From Pseudomonas synxantha BG33R (GTDB taxonomy: Bacteria; Pseudomonadota; Gammaproteobacteria; Pseudomonadales; Pseudomonadaceae): a DNA stretch of 64,000 nucleotides. Where the stretch lies: positions 1,598,936-1,662,935 of the forward strand of contig NZ_CM001514.1 in NCBI RefSeq assembly GCF_000263715.2. The letters are read 5' to 3'. The stretch's first letter is position 1, and the number at the start of each line of letters is the position of its first letter. The notes beneath the pieces were generated by a model that was not told the DNA's origin, ran no database searches, and was given only the letters and a program-made list of their open reading frames with translations. Below, piece after piece: positions 54,847 through 64,000 of the stretch. The position numbers and the translations under genes were made by a program.

Positions 54847-56304
54847 TCAGAACAACTTCAATGGCGGTGCTTGTTCTTTCAACGGCTCATTCTTGGCGGT
54901 CTGCTCATTCCAGCCACCGCCGAGGGCCTTGTACAGGTTGACCTCGCTGGTCAGCTGCGCCAGGCGGTCGGTGATCAGCGATTGCTGGGCACTGAACAGT
55001 TGGCGCTGGGCGTCGAGGAAGGTCAGGTTGCTGTCGACACCAATGCGGTAGCGACGCTCGGCCAGGCGGTAGTAATCCTGGTTAGCCTCGACGAAGCCAC
55101 GTTGGGCATCCAGTTGCTGCTTGTAGGTCTGACGCGCAGCGAGGCCGTCGGAGACTTCCTGGAAGCCGGTCTGGATGGCTTTCTCGTAGTTGGCCACGTT
55201 GATCTCTTTCTGGATCTTCGAGTAGTCCAGGCTTGCGCGCAGGCTACCGGCGTTGAAGATCGGGATGTTGATCTGCGGGGCAAACGCCCAGGTACCCGAA
55301 CCGCCTTTGAACAGGCCGCCCAGGGTTGGGCTGGCGGTACCGGCACTGGCCGTCAGGCTGATGCTGGGGAAGAACGCCGCACGGGCCGCGCCGATATTGG
55401 CATTGGCAGCCTTGAGGTTGTACTCGGCCTGCACAATGTCGGGACGACGTTGCAGCAGGTCTGACGGCAAGCCGGCAGGCACTTCGCTGAGCAGGTCATC
55501 GGATAGCGGCTTGCTGGCGATATTCGCCGGCAGACCAGTACCCAGCAACAGGGTCAGGCTGTTTTCGTCCTGAGCCACCTGGCGGGTGTAACGCGCCAGT
55601 TGCACACGAGCGTTTTCCACCGAGGTGCGCGCCTGGCTGAGGTCCAGCGCCGAGGCCACGCCGACTTCGTTGCTGCGCGAGGTGAGCTTGAAGCTCTGCT
55701 CGAAAGCACCGAGGGTGTCCTGGGTCAGCTTGAGCAGTTCCTTGTCGGCCTGCCAGGTCAGGTAGGCATTCGCCACGCTGGCCACCAGGCTGATCTGGGT
55801 ACTGCGCCGTGCTTCTTCAGTGGCGAAGTACTTCTGCAGTGCTTCTTCACTCAGGCTGCGCACGCGACCGAACAGGTCCAGCTCATAAGAGCTGATCCCC
55901 AGGCCCGCCGAGTACTGGCTGGCGATAGACGATTCGCCGGTCTGTGACAGCTTGGCCGGGGTGCGCGAACGGCTGCCGTTACCGGTGGCCGATACCGCCG
56001 GGAACAGGTCGGCACGCTGGATCTGGTACTGCGCTGCATAGGCGTCGATGTTCAGGGCCGCGACACGCAGGTCACGGTTGTTCACCAACGCGGTCTGGAT
56101 CAGCTGTTGCAGGGCAGGGTCATGGAAAAACTGCTTCCAGCCCTGCTCGGCAGCGGCCTGGTTCGGCGCCTGGGCCGACGAATACGCCGGCCCAGGCGGG
56201 AACTGTGCGGCCACCGGCGCATCGGGGCGCTGATAGTCAGGTATCAGCGAGCAGCCACTGAGCACGAATGCCGTGACGGCTAGGGAAAGTAGCGACTTGC
56301 TCAT
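54847..56304 (-). CDS. ttgC: RND efflux outer-membrane channel TtgC (OprM/EmhC-like)
   Basis: 485 residues. Lipoprotein signal with lipobox LSGC, then [18 protein letters not shown]. Two TolC-like repeats of coiled coil: [21 protein letters not shown] and [38 protein letters not shown] (in blocks), then [22 protein letters not shown]. OprM-branch tri-domain channel that docks on TtgB/TtgA to expel drugs and solvents. Its ATG overlaps the TtgB stop by 4 bp. Confidence 0.95.
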   Translation of the reverse strand: MSKSLLSLAVTAFVLSGCSLIPDYQRPDAPVAAQFPPGPAYSSAQAPNQAAAEQGWKQFFHDPALQQLIQTALVNNRDLRVAALNIDAYAAQYQIQRADLFPAVSATGNGSRSRTPAKLSQTGESSIASQYSAGLGISSYELDLFGRVRSLSEEALQKYFATEEARRSTQISLVASVANAYLTWQADKELLKLTQDTLGAFEQSFKLTSRSNEVGVASALDLSQARTSVENARVQLARYTRQVAQDENSLTLLLGTGLPANIASKPLSDDLLSEVPAGLPSDLLQRRPDIVQAEYNLKAANANIGAARAAFFPSISLTASAGTASPTLGGLFKGGSGTWAFAPQINIPIFNAGSLRASLDYSKIQKEINVANYEKAIQTGFQEVSDGLAARQTYKQQLDAQRGFVEANQDYYRLAERRYRIGVDSNLTFLDAQRQLFSAQQSLITDRLAQLTSEVNLYKALGGGWNEQTAKNEPLKEQAPPLKLF

Positions 56305-59300
56305 TGGCCAGCCTCTTTAGGAGTTTCAGTAGTGTCTTTCTTTTTGCGTTCGCCGGCCGAGGACACGGTTGCGTAGAACAGTGGCACCCAGAAAATGGCA
56401 AGCACAGTGGCGGTGATCATACCGCCGATCACGCCGGTACCGATCGCGTGCTGGCTGCCTGAGCCGGCACCGCTGGAAATTGCCAGCGGCAGTACGCCGA
56501 GCACGAACGCCATGGACGTCATGATGATCGGGCGCAGACGCATCCGGGACGCTTCGATAGCCGCCTCGACAATGCCTTTGCCTTGCTCGTGCAGCTCTTT
56601 GGCGAATTCCACGATCAGGATGGCGTTTTTCGCCGCCAGACCCACTGTCACCAGCAAGCCCACCTGGAAGAACACGTCGTTGGACAAGCCCCGCATACTG
56701 GTAGCGATCAGTGCACCGATCACACCCAGTGGCACAACCAGAATCACCGCGATCGGGATCGACCAGCTTTCGTACAGTGCCGCCAGGCACAGGAACACCA
56801 CCAGCAGCGACAGCGCGTACAGCGCAGGCGCCTGGGAGCCGGACAGGCGTTCTTCGTACGACAGGCCTGTCCAGGCATAGCCGACACCGGCCGGCAGTTC
56901 TTTGGCAATGCGTTCGACTTCGGCCATCGCATCACCGGTACTGTAGCCTGGTGCCGGGGTACCGAGGATTTCCATCGCCGCTACACCGTTGTATCGCGAA
57001 AGCTTGGGCGAACCGTAGATCCACTGGCCCGACGAGATGGCCGACAACGGCACCATCTTCCCGGAGTCGCTGCGCACGTACCATTTGTCCAGGTCTTCCG
57101 GCGACATGCGGCTGGCGGCGTCACCTTGTACATACACCTTCTTCACGCGACCACGGTCGATGAAGTCGTTGATGTAGCTGCCACCCAAGGCGATGGCCAG
57201 GGTCTGCTGGATGTCCGCGAGGCTGATGCCCTGGGCACTGGCCTTCTCGTCGTCAACGGTCAGCTCGTACTGCGGCTCATCGTTCACGCCGTTAGGACGT
57301 ACGCCCGCCAACACCTTGCTTTGTGCCGCCGCGCCCAGGAACTGGTTACGTGCAGCCATCAGCTTGTCGTGGCCGACGCCACCCTGGTCTTGCAGGAACA
57401 CGTCGAAACCGGTGGCGTTACCCAATTCCAGCACCGAAGGCGGCACGATGGCAAATACCATGGCGTCCTTGAAGGCCCCGAAGAAGTAACCCTGGGCACG
57501 CTTGGCCACTTCGAATACCGATTGGGTCGAATCACGCTCATCCCACGGCTTGAGCATCACGAACGCAAGGCCCGAGCTCTGGCCTCGACCGGCGAAGTTG
57601 AAGCCGTTTACGGTAAACACCGAGTTCACCGACTTGCCTTCGCCTGGCTCGCCTTCCTTGTCGTTCAACAGGAAGGCGCGCATGTCATCGACAACTTTTT
57701 GCGTGCGCTCAGCCGAAGCGCCTACCGGTGTCTGCACCTGGGCGAAGATCACACCCTGGTCTTCCTCAGGCAGGAACGCGCTCGGAATACGGGTGAACAT
57801 CCAGATCATGCCGGCCAGAATCAGCACATACACCAGAAACGCCGGGATCTTGTGCTTGATCATGTTGCCCACGCCGCGCTCGTACTTGAGTACGCCGCTG
57901 TCGAAGGTGCGGTTGAACCAGCCAAAGAAGCCGCGCTTGGGCTGGCCGTGCTTTTCCGGATCGATCGGCTTGAGCATGGTGGCGCACAAGGCCGGGGTGA
58001 AGATCAGGGCAACCAGTACCGACAACGCCATCGCCGAAACAATGGTGATGGAGAACTGGCGGTAGATCACGCCGGTGGAGCCACCGAAGAACGCCATCGG
58101 CAGCAGTACCGCCGACAGTACCAGGGCAATACCCACCAGGGCGCCCTGGATCTGGCCCATGGACTTGATCGTCGCTTCTTTGGGCGACAGATGCTCCTCG
58201 GCCATTACTCGTTCGACGTTTTCCACTACCACGATGGCATCGTCCACCAGCAAGCCGATGGCCAGGATCATGCCGAACATGGTCAGGGTATTGATGGTGA
58301 AGCCGCACGCCGCCAGGATCCCGAAGGTACCCAGCAATACCACCGGTACGGTCATGGTGGTGATGATGGTGGCGCGGAAGTTCTGCAGGAACAGGAACAT
58401 CACCAGGAACACCAGCACGATCGCTTCGACCAGGGTGTGAACCACGCCGGAGATCGACTCGGTCACTACCGGGGTGGTGTCATACGGCACTACCGCCTTC
58501 ATGCCAGGCGGGAAGAACGGCTCCAGGGACTTCACTGTTTCGCGGATGGCCTTGCCGGTGTCCAGTGCGTTGGCACCGGCCGCCAGCTTGATCGCCATAC
58601 CCGAGGCCGGCTTGCCGTTGAACTGCGCACTGATGCTGTAGTTCTGGCCGCCCAGTTCGATACGCGCGACGTCACCCAGACGAACCTGGGAGCCGTCGGT
58701 GTTCACCTTCATCAGGATCTTGGCGAATTCCTCTGTGCTTTGCAGGCGCGTCTTGCCGATGATCGTGGCGTTCAGTTGGGTGCCGGGCAGGGCAGGCAGG
58801 CCGCCCAGTTGGCCGGTGGCCACCTGCACGTTCTGGGCCTTGATGGCATTGCTGACGTCCACTGGCGTGAGCTGGTAATTGTTCAGTTTGGCCGGGTCGA
58901 GCCAGATACGCATGGCGTACTGCGAACCGAACACCTGGAAGTCACCCACCCCCGCGGTACGGGAGATCGGGTCCTGGATGTTGGACACGATGTAGTTGGA
59001 GAGGTCGTCCTTGGTCATGCTGCCGTCTTCCGACACCAGACCGATCACCATCAGGAAGTTCTTCACCGACTTGGTCACGCGGATACCCTGTTGCTGCACT
59101 TCTTGGGGCAGCAGTGGGGTGGCCAGGTTCAGCTTGTTCTGTACCTGAACCTGGGCGATATCCGGGTTGGTACCCTGGTTGAACGTCACGGTGATGGTCA
59201 TGCTGCCGTCGGAGTTACTGTCCGAGGAGACATAACGCAGGTTGTCGATACCGTTGAGCTGTTGCTCGATGACCTGCACCACGGTGTCCTGCACGGTTTG

Positions 59301-59462
59301 TGCGGAAGCGCCCGGGTAGGTCACCTGGATATCAATGGCCGTTGGCGCAATGGCCGGGTATTGGTTGATGGGCAACTTCAGGATCGAGAGTGCCCCGACC
59401 AGCATGATCACCAGGGCAATTACCCAGGCGAAAATGGGGCGGTCGATAAAAAATTTCGACAT
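56301..59462 (-). CDS. ttgB: RND efflux inner-membrane pump TtgB (MexB/EmhB-like)
   Basis: 1053 residues. Proton-driven RND transporter: [21 protein letters not shown] at the N-terminus, proton-relay [18 protein letters not shown] in helix 4 (the Asp pair), [35 protein letters not shown] and the helix-10 Lys region [17 protein letters not shown]. Binds chloramphenicol, tetracycline, beta-lactams and aromatic solvents in homologues. Ends EAGQ. 3 bp after ttgA. Confidence 0.97.
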   Translation of the reverse strand: MSKFFIDRPIFAWVIALVIMLVGALSILKLPINQYPAIAPTAIDIQVTYPGASAQTVQDTVVQVIEQQLNGIDNLRYVSSDSNSDGSMTITVTFNQGTNPDIAQVQVQNKLNLATPLLPQEVQQQGIRVTKSVKNFLMVIGLVSEDGSMTKDDLSNYIVSNIQDPISRTAGVGDFQVFGSQYAMRIWLDPAKLNNYQLTPVDVSNAIKAQNVQVATGQLGGLPALPGTQLNATIIGKTRLQSTEEFAKILMKVNTDGSQVRLGDVARIELGGQNYSISAQFNGKPASGMAIKLAAGANALDTGKAIRETVKSLEPFFPPGMKAVVPYDTTPVVTESISGVVHTLVEAIVLVFLVMFLFLQNFRATIITTMTVPVVLLGTFGILAACGFTINTLTMFGMILAIGLLVDDAIVVVENVERVMAEEHLSPKEATIKSMGQIQGALVGIALVLSAVLLPMAFFGGSTGVIYRQFSITIVSAMALSVLVALIFTPALCATMLKPIDPEKHGQPKRGFFGWFNRTFDSGVLKYERGVGNMIKHKIPAFLVYVLILAGMIWMFTRIPSAFLPEEDQGVIFAQVQTPVGASAERTQKVVDDMRAFLLNDKEGEPGEGKSVNSVFTVNGFNFAGRGQSSGLAFVMLKPWDERDSTQSVFEVAKRAQGYFFGAFKDAMVFAIVPPSVLELGNATGFDVFLQDQGGVGHDKLMAARNQFLGAAAQSKVLAGVRPNGVNDEPQYELTVDDEKASAQGISLADIQQTLAIALGGSYINDFIDRGRVKKVYVQGDAASRMSPEDLDKWYVRSDSGKMVPLSAISSGQWIYGSPKLSRYNGVAAMEILGTPAPGYSTGDAMAEVERIAKELPAGVGYAWTGLSYEERLSGSQAPALYALSLLVVFLCLAALYESWSIPIAVILVVPLGVIGALIATSMRGLSNDVFFQVGLLVTVGLAAKNAILIVEFAKELHEQGKGIVEAAIEASRMRLRPIIMTSMAFVLGVLPLAISSGAGSGSQHAIGTGVIGGMITATVLAIFWVPLFYATVSSAGERKKKDTTETPKEAGQ

Positions 59463-59465
59463 GGA

Positions 59466-60614
59466 TTACTCCCCTTGACCAGCGGCGGCAGCAGGCGCTG
59501 CAGCAGTACCGGCGGGTTTAGCGTTGGCAGCTTCTGTGACCTTCACCTCGGCGCCCGGCTTGACGTATTGCAAGCCTTCGGTGATGACGCGGTCACCGGC
59601 ATTGAGGCCTTTTTCCACCAGCCAGTAGGCACCCGCGGTACGGTTGGCAACCAGTTCGCGTTGCTCGACCTTGTTGTCCTTGTTCACGATCAGCGCCGTC
59701 GGAATGCCGCGCAGGTCACGGGTCACGCCTTGCTGCGGAGCCAGGATGGCCTTGCTGTTCACACCGGCCAGCAACTGGGCGTGCACGAACATGCCCGGCA
59801 GCAGCACGTGGTCAGGGTTGGGGAACACGGCACGCAGGGTCACGGAACCGGTGGTCTGGTCGACCGACACTTCGGAGAACTCGAGCTTGCCGTCCTGGGC
59901 GTAAGGCGTGCCGTCTTCCAGGGTCAGCTTGACCTTGGCGGCGTTTTCGCCGGCCTTCTCCAGCTGGCCGCTTTCCAGGTCGCGGCGCAGTTTCAGCATT
60001 TCAGCCGAGGACTGCGTGACGTCGACGTAGATCGGGTCCAGTTGCTGAATCACGGCCATGGCATCGGCCTGGCCATTGCTGACCAGTGCGCCTTCGGTCA
60101 CCGAAGAACGACCAATACGCCCGGAGATCGGTGCAAACACTTTGGTGTAGCGCACGTTGATCTGGGCGGTTTGAACGTTTGCTTCGGCGGTCATGCGGTT
60201 GGCGACGGCGGTGTCGTATTCCTGACGGCTGACGGCCTGTTCATCGACCAACTGCTTGTAGCGGTCGCTGATGGACTTGGTCTGGGACAGGCTGGCTTGT
60301 GCGCTTTTCAGGGTGGCGTCATACACCGACGGGTCGATCTGGTAGAGCTGCTGCCCTTCCTTCACGTCGGCGCCTTCCTTGAACAGGCGCTTGAGGATGA
60401 TGCCGTTGACCTGAGGCCGGACTTCCGCGATGCGAAAGGCCGTGGTGCGGCCTGGCAGCTCGGTGGTCAGGGTATAGGCTTGCGGTTGAATGGTGACCAC
60501 GCCGACCTGAGGGGTTTGAGCGGGCGGTGCCGCTTCTTCCTTTTTACATCCGCTGAGCAGCGATGCCAGGGCGACGGCAGTGACCAGAGCGGTAACAGCT
60601 GGCTTAAGTTGCAT
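59466..60614 (-). CDS. ttgA: RND efflux periplasmic adaptor TtgA (MexA/EmhA-like)
   Basis: 382 residues from ATG 60614; a longer frame to 60674 would not leave a signal. Lipobox LSGC (Cys23) fixes it to the inner membrane. Lipoyl-like half-motifs LPGRTTAFRIAEVRPQVNGIILKRLFKEGADVKEGQQLYQIDP flank an alpha-hairpin (SLSQTKSISDRYKQLVDEQ). PISGRIGRSSVTEGALV follows. First gene of ttgABC; the TtgR operator overlaps its promoter region. Confidence 0.95.
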   Translation of the reverse strand: MQLKPAVTALVTAVALASLLSGCKKEEAAPPAQTPQVGVVTIQPQAYTLTTELPGRTTAFRIAEVRPQVNGIILKRLFKEGADVKEGQQLYQIDPSVYDATLKSAQASLSQTKSISDRYKQLVDEQAVSRQEYDTAVANRMTAEANVQTAQINVRYTKVFAPISGRIGRSSVTEGALVSNGQADAMAVIQQLDPIYVDVTQSSAEMLKLRRDLESGQLEKAGENAAKVKLTLEDGTPYAQDGKLEFSEVSVDQTTGSVTLRAVFPNPDHVLLPGMFVHAQLLAGVNSKAILAPQQGVTRDLRGIPTALIVNKDNKVEQRELVANRTAGAYWLVEKGLNAGDRVITEGLQYVKPGAEVKVTEAANAKPAGTAAAPAAAAGQGE

Positions 60615-60707
60615 GAAGATCCTCGGGTCAGGCGCGCAGAGTGCGCACAAGAAGTGTGGAAGGGTAAAAAACAAGCCGTGAGTGGATAAGTAGCTTGCTA
60701 CGCAATA

Positions 60708-60733
60708 TACTTACGTTCATGGTTGTTTGTAAA
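60708..60733. promoter_or_regulatory. TtgR operator in the ttgA-ttgR intergenic region
   Basis: Read on the minus strand it is TTTACAAACAACCATGAACG followed by TAAGTA, one base off the P. putida TtgR operator I recall (TTACAAACAACCATGAATGTAAGTA). TTTAC...GTAA is a long imperfect dyad. It lies 94 bp before ttgA and 147 bp before ttgR, so both are expected to be repressed until TtgR binds a drug. Confidence 0.8.
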
Positions 60734-60879
60734 CTCTTGACAGGCTTGCCGCAATGTTGACAAAGCACTGCCGCAAGCCTCGATTCTAGTACGTTCGGTG
60801 CCCATGACGGCGTCGTCCCATAATTATTCAGATGATGGTCAAGTACCATCCACAGTGTCCCGATTGAGGTTTTACTGCC

Positions 60880-61512
60880 ATGGTTCGTCGCACCAAAGAG
60901 GAAGCTCAGGAAACGCGCAGCCAGATTCTCCAAGCCGCCGAGCAAGCCTTTTATGAGCGCGGCGTCGCGCGGACCACCCTGGCGGACATCGCCACGCTGG
61001 CAGGGGTGACGCGCGGGGCTATCTACTGGCACTTCAGCAACAAGTCCGACTTGCTTCAGGCACTGCTCGACACGTTGCACGAGCCCCTGGACGAACTGGC
61101 GCGGGCCAGTGAAAGCGAGGACGAAGCCGACCCGCTGGGCTGTATGCGCAAGCTTTTGATTCATCTGTACCATGAAGTGGCCCTGGACCCGAAAACCCGG
61201 CGCATCAACGAGATTCTGTTTCATAAGTGCGAGTTCACCGATGAAATGTGTGACATGCGCCGCCAACGCCAGACCCACACCCTTGAGTGCAACCTGCGCA
61301 TCGGCTTGACGTTGCGTAACGCGGTCCATCGCGGGCAACTTCCAGCCACGCTGGATACCACCCGCGGCGCTGTGTGTATTCATGCCTTTATCCACGGCTT
61401 GATCGGCCAGTGGCTGCTGGTGCCTGACAGTTTTCAATTGCATCAGGACGCCGAGCGTTGGGCTGATATAGGGCTGGACATGCTGCGCCTGAGCCCCAGC
61501 CTGCGCAATTGA
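60880..61512 (+). CDS. ttgR: TetR-family repressor TtgR/EmhR
   Basis: 210 residues. [34 protein letters not shown]-terminal [21 protein letters not shown]. The C-terminal domain, with [30 protein letters not shown] (in blocks) and [20 protein letters not shown], is the TtgR ligand pocket. Divergent to ttgABC and close to a matching operator, so it is the local repressor. Confidence 0.95.
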   Translation: MVRRTKEEAQETRSQILQAAEQAFYERGVARTTLADIATLAGVTRGAIYWHFSNKSDLLQALLDTLHEPLDELARASESEDEADPLGCMRKLLIHLYHEVALDPKTRRINEILFHKCEFTDEMCDMRRQRQTHTLECNLRIGLTLRNAVHRGQLPATLDTTRGAVCIHAFIHGLIGQWLLVPDSFQLHQDAERWADIGLDMLRLSPSLRN

Positions 61513-61703
61513 GACAAAATGCGTAATTGCGACCAGTTGTGTCAACAGTAAAGCCTAAGGATCGTCAATCGTCCTTCTGCCTGATTTGTGGGGTGACGTT
61601 ATATACGGGCTGGCGGGCCGTTGATAGGTAGCCGGCTAAGTATTTTGTAGCGATATTGTTGCCGTTCTGTGAAGCAATGTTTCCGCAGGCGCTACAAACA
61701 GGT

Positions 61704-61797
61704 AAATGTGGGAGGGGGCTTGCCCCCGATTGCGGTGGATCAGTCACTGATGTGTTGACTGAAACACTGCTATCGGGGGCAAGCCCCCTCCCACATT
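61704..61797. repeat. REPIN between ttgR and the XenB-like gene
   Basis: AAATGTGGGAGGGGGCTTGC at the left and GCAAGCCCCCTCCCACATT at the right, about 53 bp between. Same class as 12653 and 39771. Confidence 0.92.
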
Positions 61798-61813
61798 GGT
61801 TGTGCGGATCAGG

Positions 61814-62869
61814 TTAGATCGGCAGCGTCGGGTAGTCGATGTAACCCACCGGGCCTTTGCCATAGAAGGTTTCCGGGTGCGGTTCGTTCAACGGCGCATC
61901 AACCTTCAAGCGTGCCGGCAGGTCCGGGTTGGCAATGAAAGGAATACCGAAGGCCACCGCATCTGCTTTACCCGCCGCCAGCCAGGCATTGGCGCTGTCC
62001 TTGGTGAAGCGTTCGTTGGCGATGTACACGCCGCCGAAGGCTTTTTTCAGTTGTGGGCCGAGGCTGTCCGCACCTTCTTTTTCACGGGAGCAGATGAAGG
62101 CGATGCCACGCTTGCCCAGTTCGCTGGCGACGTAGGTGAAGGTTTCGGCCAGGTTGGCGTCGCCCATGTCGTGCGCATCGCCACGCGGTGCCAGGTGCAC
62201 GCCCACGCGGCCGGCGCCCCACACTTCGATGGCGGCGTCGGTGACTTCCAGCAGCAGGCGCGCACGGTTTTCCAGGGAGCCGCCGTATTGGTCGGTGCGC
62301 TGGTTGGTGCTGCTTTGCAGGAACTGGTCGAGCAGGTAGCCGTTGGCGCCGTGGATTTCCACGCCGTCAAACCCAGCGGCCTTGGCGTTCTCGGCACCTA
62401 CGCGGTAAGCGTCGACGATGTCGGCGATTTCAGCGGTTTCCAGGGCGCGCGGGGTAGGGTAGTCGGCCAGTGGGCGCACCAGGCTGACGTGGCCTTTAGG
62501 CTGGATCGCGCTTGGCGCCACCGGGGTTTCGCCGTTCAGGTAGGACTCGTGGGAGATGCGACCCACGTGCCACAGTTGCAGGAAGATCTTGCCGCCCGCG
62601 CCATGCACGGCCTTGGTGATGTTGGTCCAGCCACGCACCTGGTCGTTGGACCAGATGCCCGGGGTGTCCGGGTAGCCCACGCCCATGGGCGTCACGGAGG
62701 TGGCTTCGCTGAGGATCAGCCCGGCGGATGCTCGCTGCACGTAATACTCGGCCATCAGCGCGTTGGGCACGCGGCCGGCATCGGCTCGGCATCGTGTCAG
62801 TGGCGCCATGATGATGCGGTTCGACAGTTCCAGGTCGCCCAGTGTGATCGGATCGAAAATAGTCGTCAT
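61814..62869 (-). CDS. xenB: old yellow enzyme, XenB-like ene-reductase
   Basis: 351 residues. OYE family: MTTIFDPITLGDLELSNRIIMAPLTRCRAD, MAEYYVQRASAGLILSEATSV, LQLWHVGRISH, the catalytic His-Asn pair in FDGVEIHGANGYLLDQFLQ, TDQYGGSLENRARLLLEV and AFGIPFIANPDL. It uses FMN and NAD(P)H to reduce alkenes, nitroglycerin or nitroaromatics. The sequence is close to P. fluorescens XenB as I recall it. 28 bp downstream of an MFS gene on the same strand. Confidence 0.92.
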   Translation of the reverse strand: MTTIFDPITLGDLELSNRIIMAPLTRCRADAGRVPNALMAEYYVQRASAGLILSEATSVTPMGVGYPDTPGIWSNDQVRGWTNITKAVHGAGGKIFLQLWHVGRISHESYLNGETPVAPSAIQPKGHVSLVRPLADYPTPRALETAEIADIVDAYRVGAENAKAAGFDGVEIHGANGYLLDQFLQSSTNQRTDQYGGSLENRARLLLEVTDAAIEVWGAGRVGVHLAPRGDAHDMGDANLAETFTYVASELGKRGIAFICSREKEGADSLGPQLKKAFGGVYIANERFTKDSANAWLAAGKADAVAFGIPFIANPDLPARLKVDAPLNEPHPETFYGKGPVGYIDYPTLPI

Positions 62870-62896
62870 GGGAAAACACCTTTGTCTTTAAGTTGA

Positions 62897-64000
62897 TCAG
62901 TTGGTCGCGGGGGCCAGGTCGGCATCGCCGCTCTGGCGGAAGGTAATCAGGGTCACCAGCAGCGCGAGAATCGCCAGTGCTGCAGCGGCCAGGGGCACGC
63001 TGGTCAGGCCGAAACCGTGGGCAATCACGCTGCCACCGACCCAGGCGCCGAGGGCGTTACCGATGTTGAAGGCACCGATGTTCAGGGTGGACACCAGGTT
63101 GGGGGCGGCCTTGCCGAAGGTCACCACGTTGATCTGCAGCGCTGGTACGGCGGCAAACGAGGCGGTGGCCCACAGGAACAGGGTGATTTCGGTCGGTATC
63201 AGTGCAACGCTGGTCCAGCTCAACACCGTGGAAACCACCGCCATGCTGATGAACACGCCGATCAGGGTGGCCGCCAGGCGTTTGTCGGCCAGCTTGCCGC
63301 CGATGATGTTGCCCACCGTGAGGCCCAGGCCGATCAGCAGCAGGGTCCAGGTCACGCCTTTGGGCGACACGCCGGTCACATCGCCGAGCAGCGGGGCTAC
63401 ATAGGTAAAGAGGGTGAACATGGAGGCGGCGAACAGCGCTGTCATGCTCAGCGACAACCAGATACCCGCGCCTTTGAGGGCCGCGAGTTCGGCGCGCATG
63501 TCGAGTTTTTCTTCGTCACGCTTGGCGGGCAGGAAGCGGATCAGGCCAATCAAGGCGATCACGCCAATCACGGTCACTGCCCAAAAGGTCGAGCGCCAGC
63601 CAGCTTCCTGACCCAGTGCAGTGCCCAACGGCACGCCGAGCACGTTGGCCAGGGTCAAACCGGTGAACATCAGGGCCACCGCCGAAGCGCGTTTATTGGC
63701 CGGCACCAGGTTGGCCGCCACCACGGAACCGATCCCGAAGAAGGCACCGTGGCACAGCGCCGTGACGACGCGGGCAAACATCAGCACGTTGTAGTCACTG
63801 GCCAAGGCGCACAGCAGGTTGCCGACAATAAAGATGCCCATCAACGCTACCAGGGCGGCCTTGCGTGGCAGCCTGGCGGTGGCCAGTGCCATGAAGGGCG
63901 CGCCGATGGCCACGCCCAGGGCGTAGCCGGTGACCAACCAGCCTGCGCCGGGAATCGACACACCCAGGTCCGCCGCAACATCGGGCAGCAGCCCCATGAT
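62897..64000 (-). CDS. MFS transporter, AraJ/YdhP-like, 5' end beyond window
   Basis: The gene continues past 64000; 367 residues are visible. Twelve-helix MFS of the drug:H+ / AraJ type: MGLLPDVAADLGVSIPGAGWLVTGYALG, ARLPRKAALVALMGIFIVGNLLC and VVTALCHGAFFGIGSVVAANLVPANKRASAVALMFTGLTLANVLGVPLGTALGQ, read in blocks. The R-x-LG-like fifth helix motif is present. It lies next to xenB, which suggests linked defence against electrophiles. Confidence 0.88.
   Translation of the reverse strand: MMGLLPDVAADLGVSIPGAGWLVTGYALGVAIGAPFMALATARLPRKAALVALMGIFIVGNLLCALASDYNVLMFARVVTALCHGAFFGIGSVVAANLVPANKRASAVALMFTGLTLANVLGVPLGTALGQEAGWRSTFWAVTVIGVIALIGLIRFLPAKRDEEKLDMRAELAALKGAGIWLSLSMTALFAASMFTLFTYVAPLLGDVTGVSPKGVTWTLLLIGLGLTVGNIIGGKLADKRLAATLIGVFISMAVVSTVLSWTSVALIPTEITLFLWATASFAAVPALQINVVTFGKAAPNLVSTLNIGAFNIGNALGAWVGGSVIAHGFGLTSVPLAAAALAILALLVTLITFRQSGDADLAPATN

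Noticed and set aside
56583..60689. 1368-codon plus-strand open frame
   Set aside because: Exact antisense of ttgB/ttgA; His/Gln/Arg-rich composition typical of a shadow of a GC-rich gene.

Overview
This window is chromosomal DNA from a Pseudomonas of the P. fluorescens group. The evidence is a complete protocatechuate (pca) regulon in pseudomonad layout, a TtgABC/EmhABC-type RND pump with divergent ttgR, a PA-type liv/bra operon, a XenB-like reductase, and several REPIN palindromes of the GTGGGAGGGGGCTTGC type. I see no rRNA, tRNA, CRISPR array, integrase or insertion sequence.

Layout. 1-9.1 kb: tail of a serine hydrolase, an OmpA-like lipoprotein, pdxH, a glycine-zipper lipoprotein, nhaA, a PLP cysteine-synthase-fold enzyme, an FAD dehydrogenase, two small envelope proteins and an SDR with its divergent LysR regulator. 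10.1-12.5 kb: a four-gene DUF2282-DUF692-DUF2063-DoxX operon, the layout of the bufferin/Hvf copper-binding RiPP systems. 12.8-17.8 kb: livK-livHMGF, with a terminator-like hairpin after livK. 18.1-22.9 kb: a DUF2288 protein and a 1398-aa toxin-like protein whose Shine-Dalgarno lies in a predicted hairpin. 23-31 kb: an MHYT-GGDEF-EAL membrane protein, a YkgJ zinc/iron-cluster-like protein, an MFS carrier, a long repeated intergenic element and rapA. 31-36.9 kb: a class V aminotransferase with RidA, a LysR regulator, tiny proteins including a probable cbb3-oxidase subunit CcoM behind an Anr box, and a Pit phosphate transporter.

37.3-48.3 kb is the pca cluster, pcaR-pcaK-pcaIJF-pcaHG-pcaT-pcaBDC. 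It encodes uptake of 4-hydroxybenzoate/protocatechuate-type aromatics and every step from protocatechuate to succinyl-CoA plus acetyl-CoA. Paired CGATAATCG motifs, probable PcaR sites, lie in front of both pcaR and pcaI.

48.3-54.7 kb is the accessory stretch. Two paralogous repeat proteins with GGxGxD-type motifs, one ending in an M91-like metallopeptidase domain with HNxxH in place of HExxH, each lie behind a hrp-box-like promoter. Between them are a polysaccharide deacetylase lipoprotein and a decayed, chimeric copy of an intact OprD porin gene found just beyond. 54.8-61.5 kb holds ttgCBA and divergent ttgR with a recognisable operator. The window ends with a XenB-like ene-reductase and the 3' part of an MFS efflux gene.
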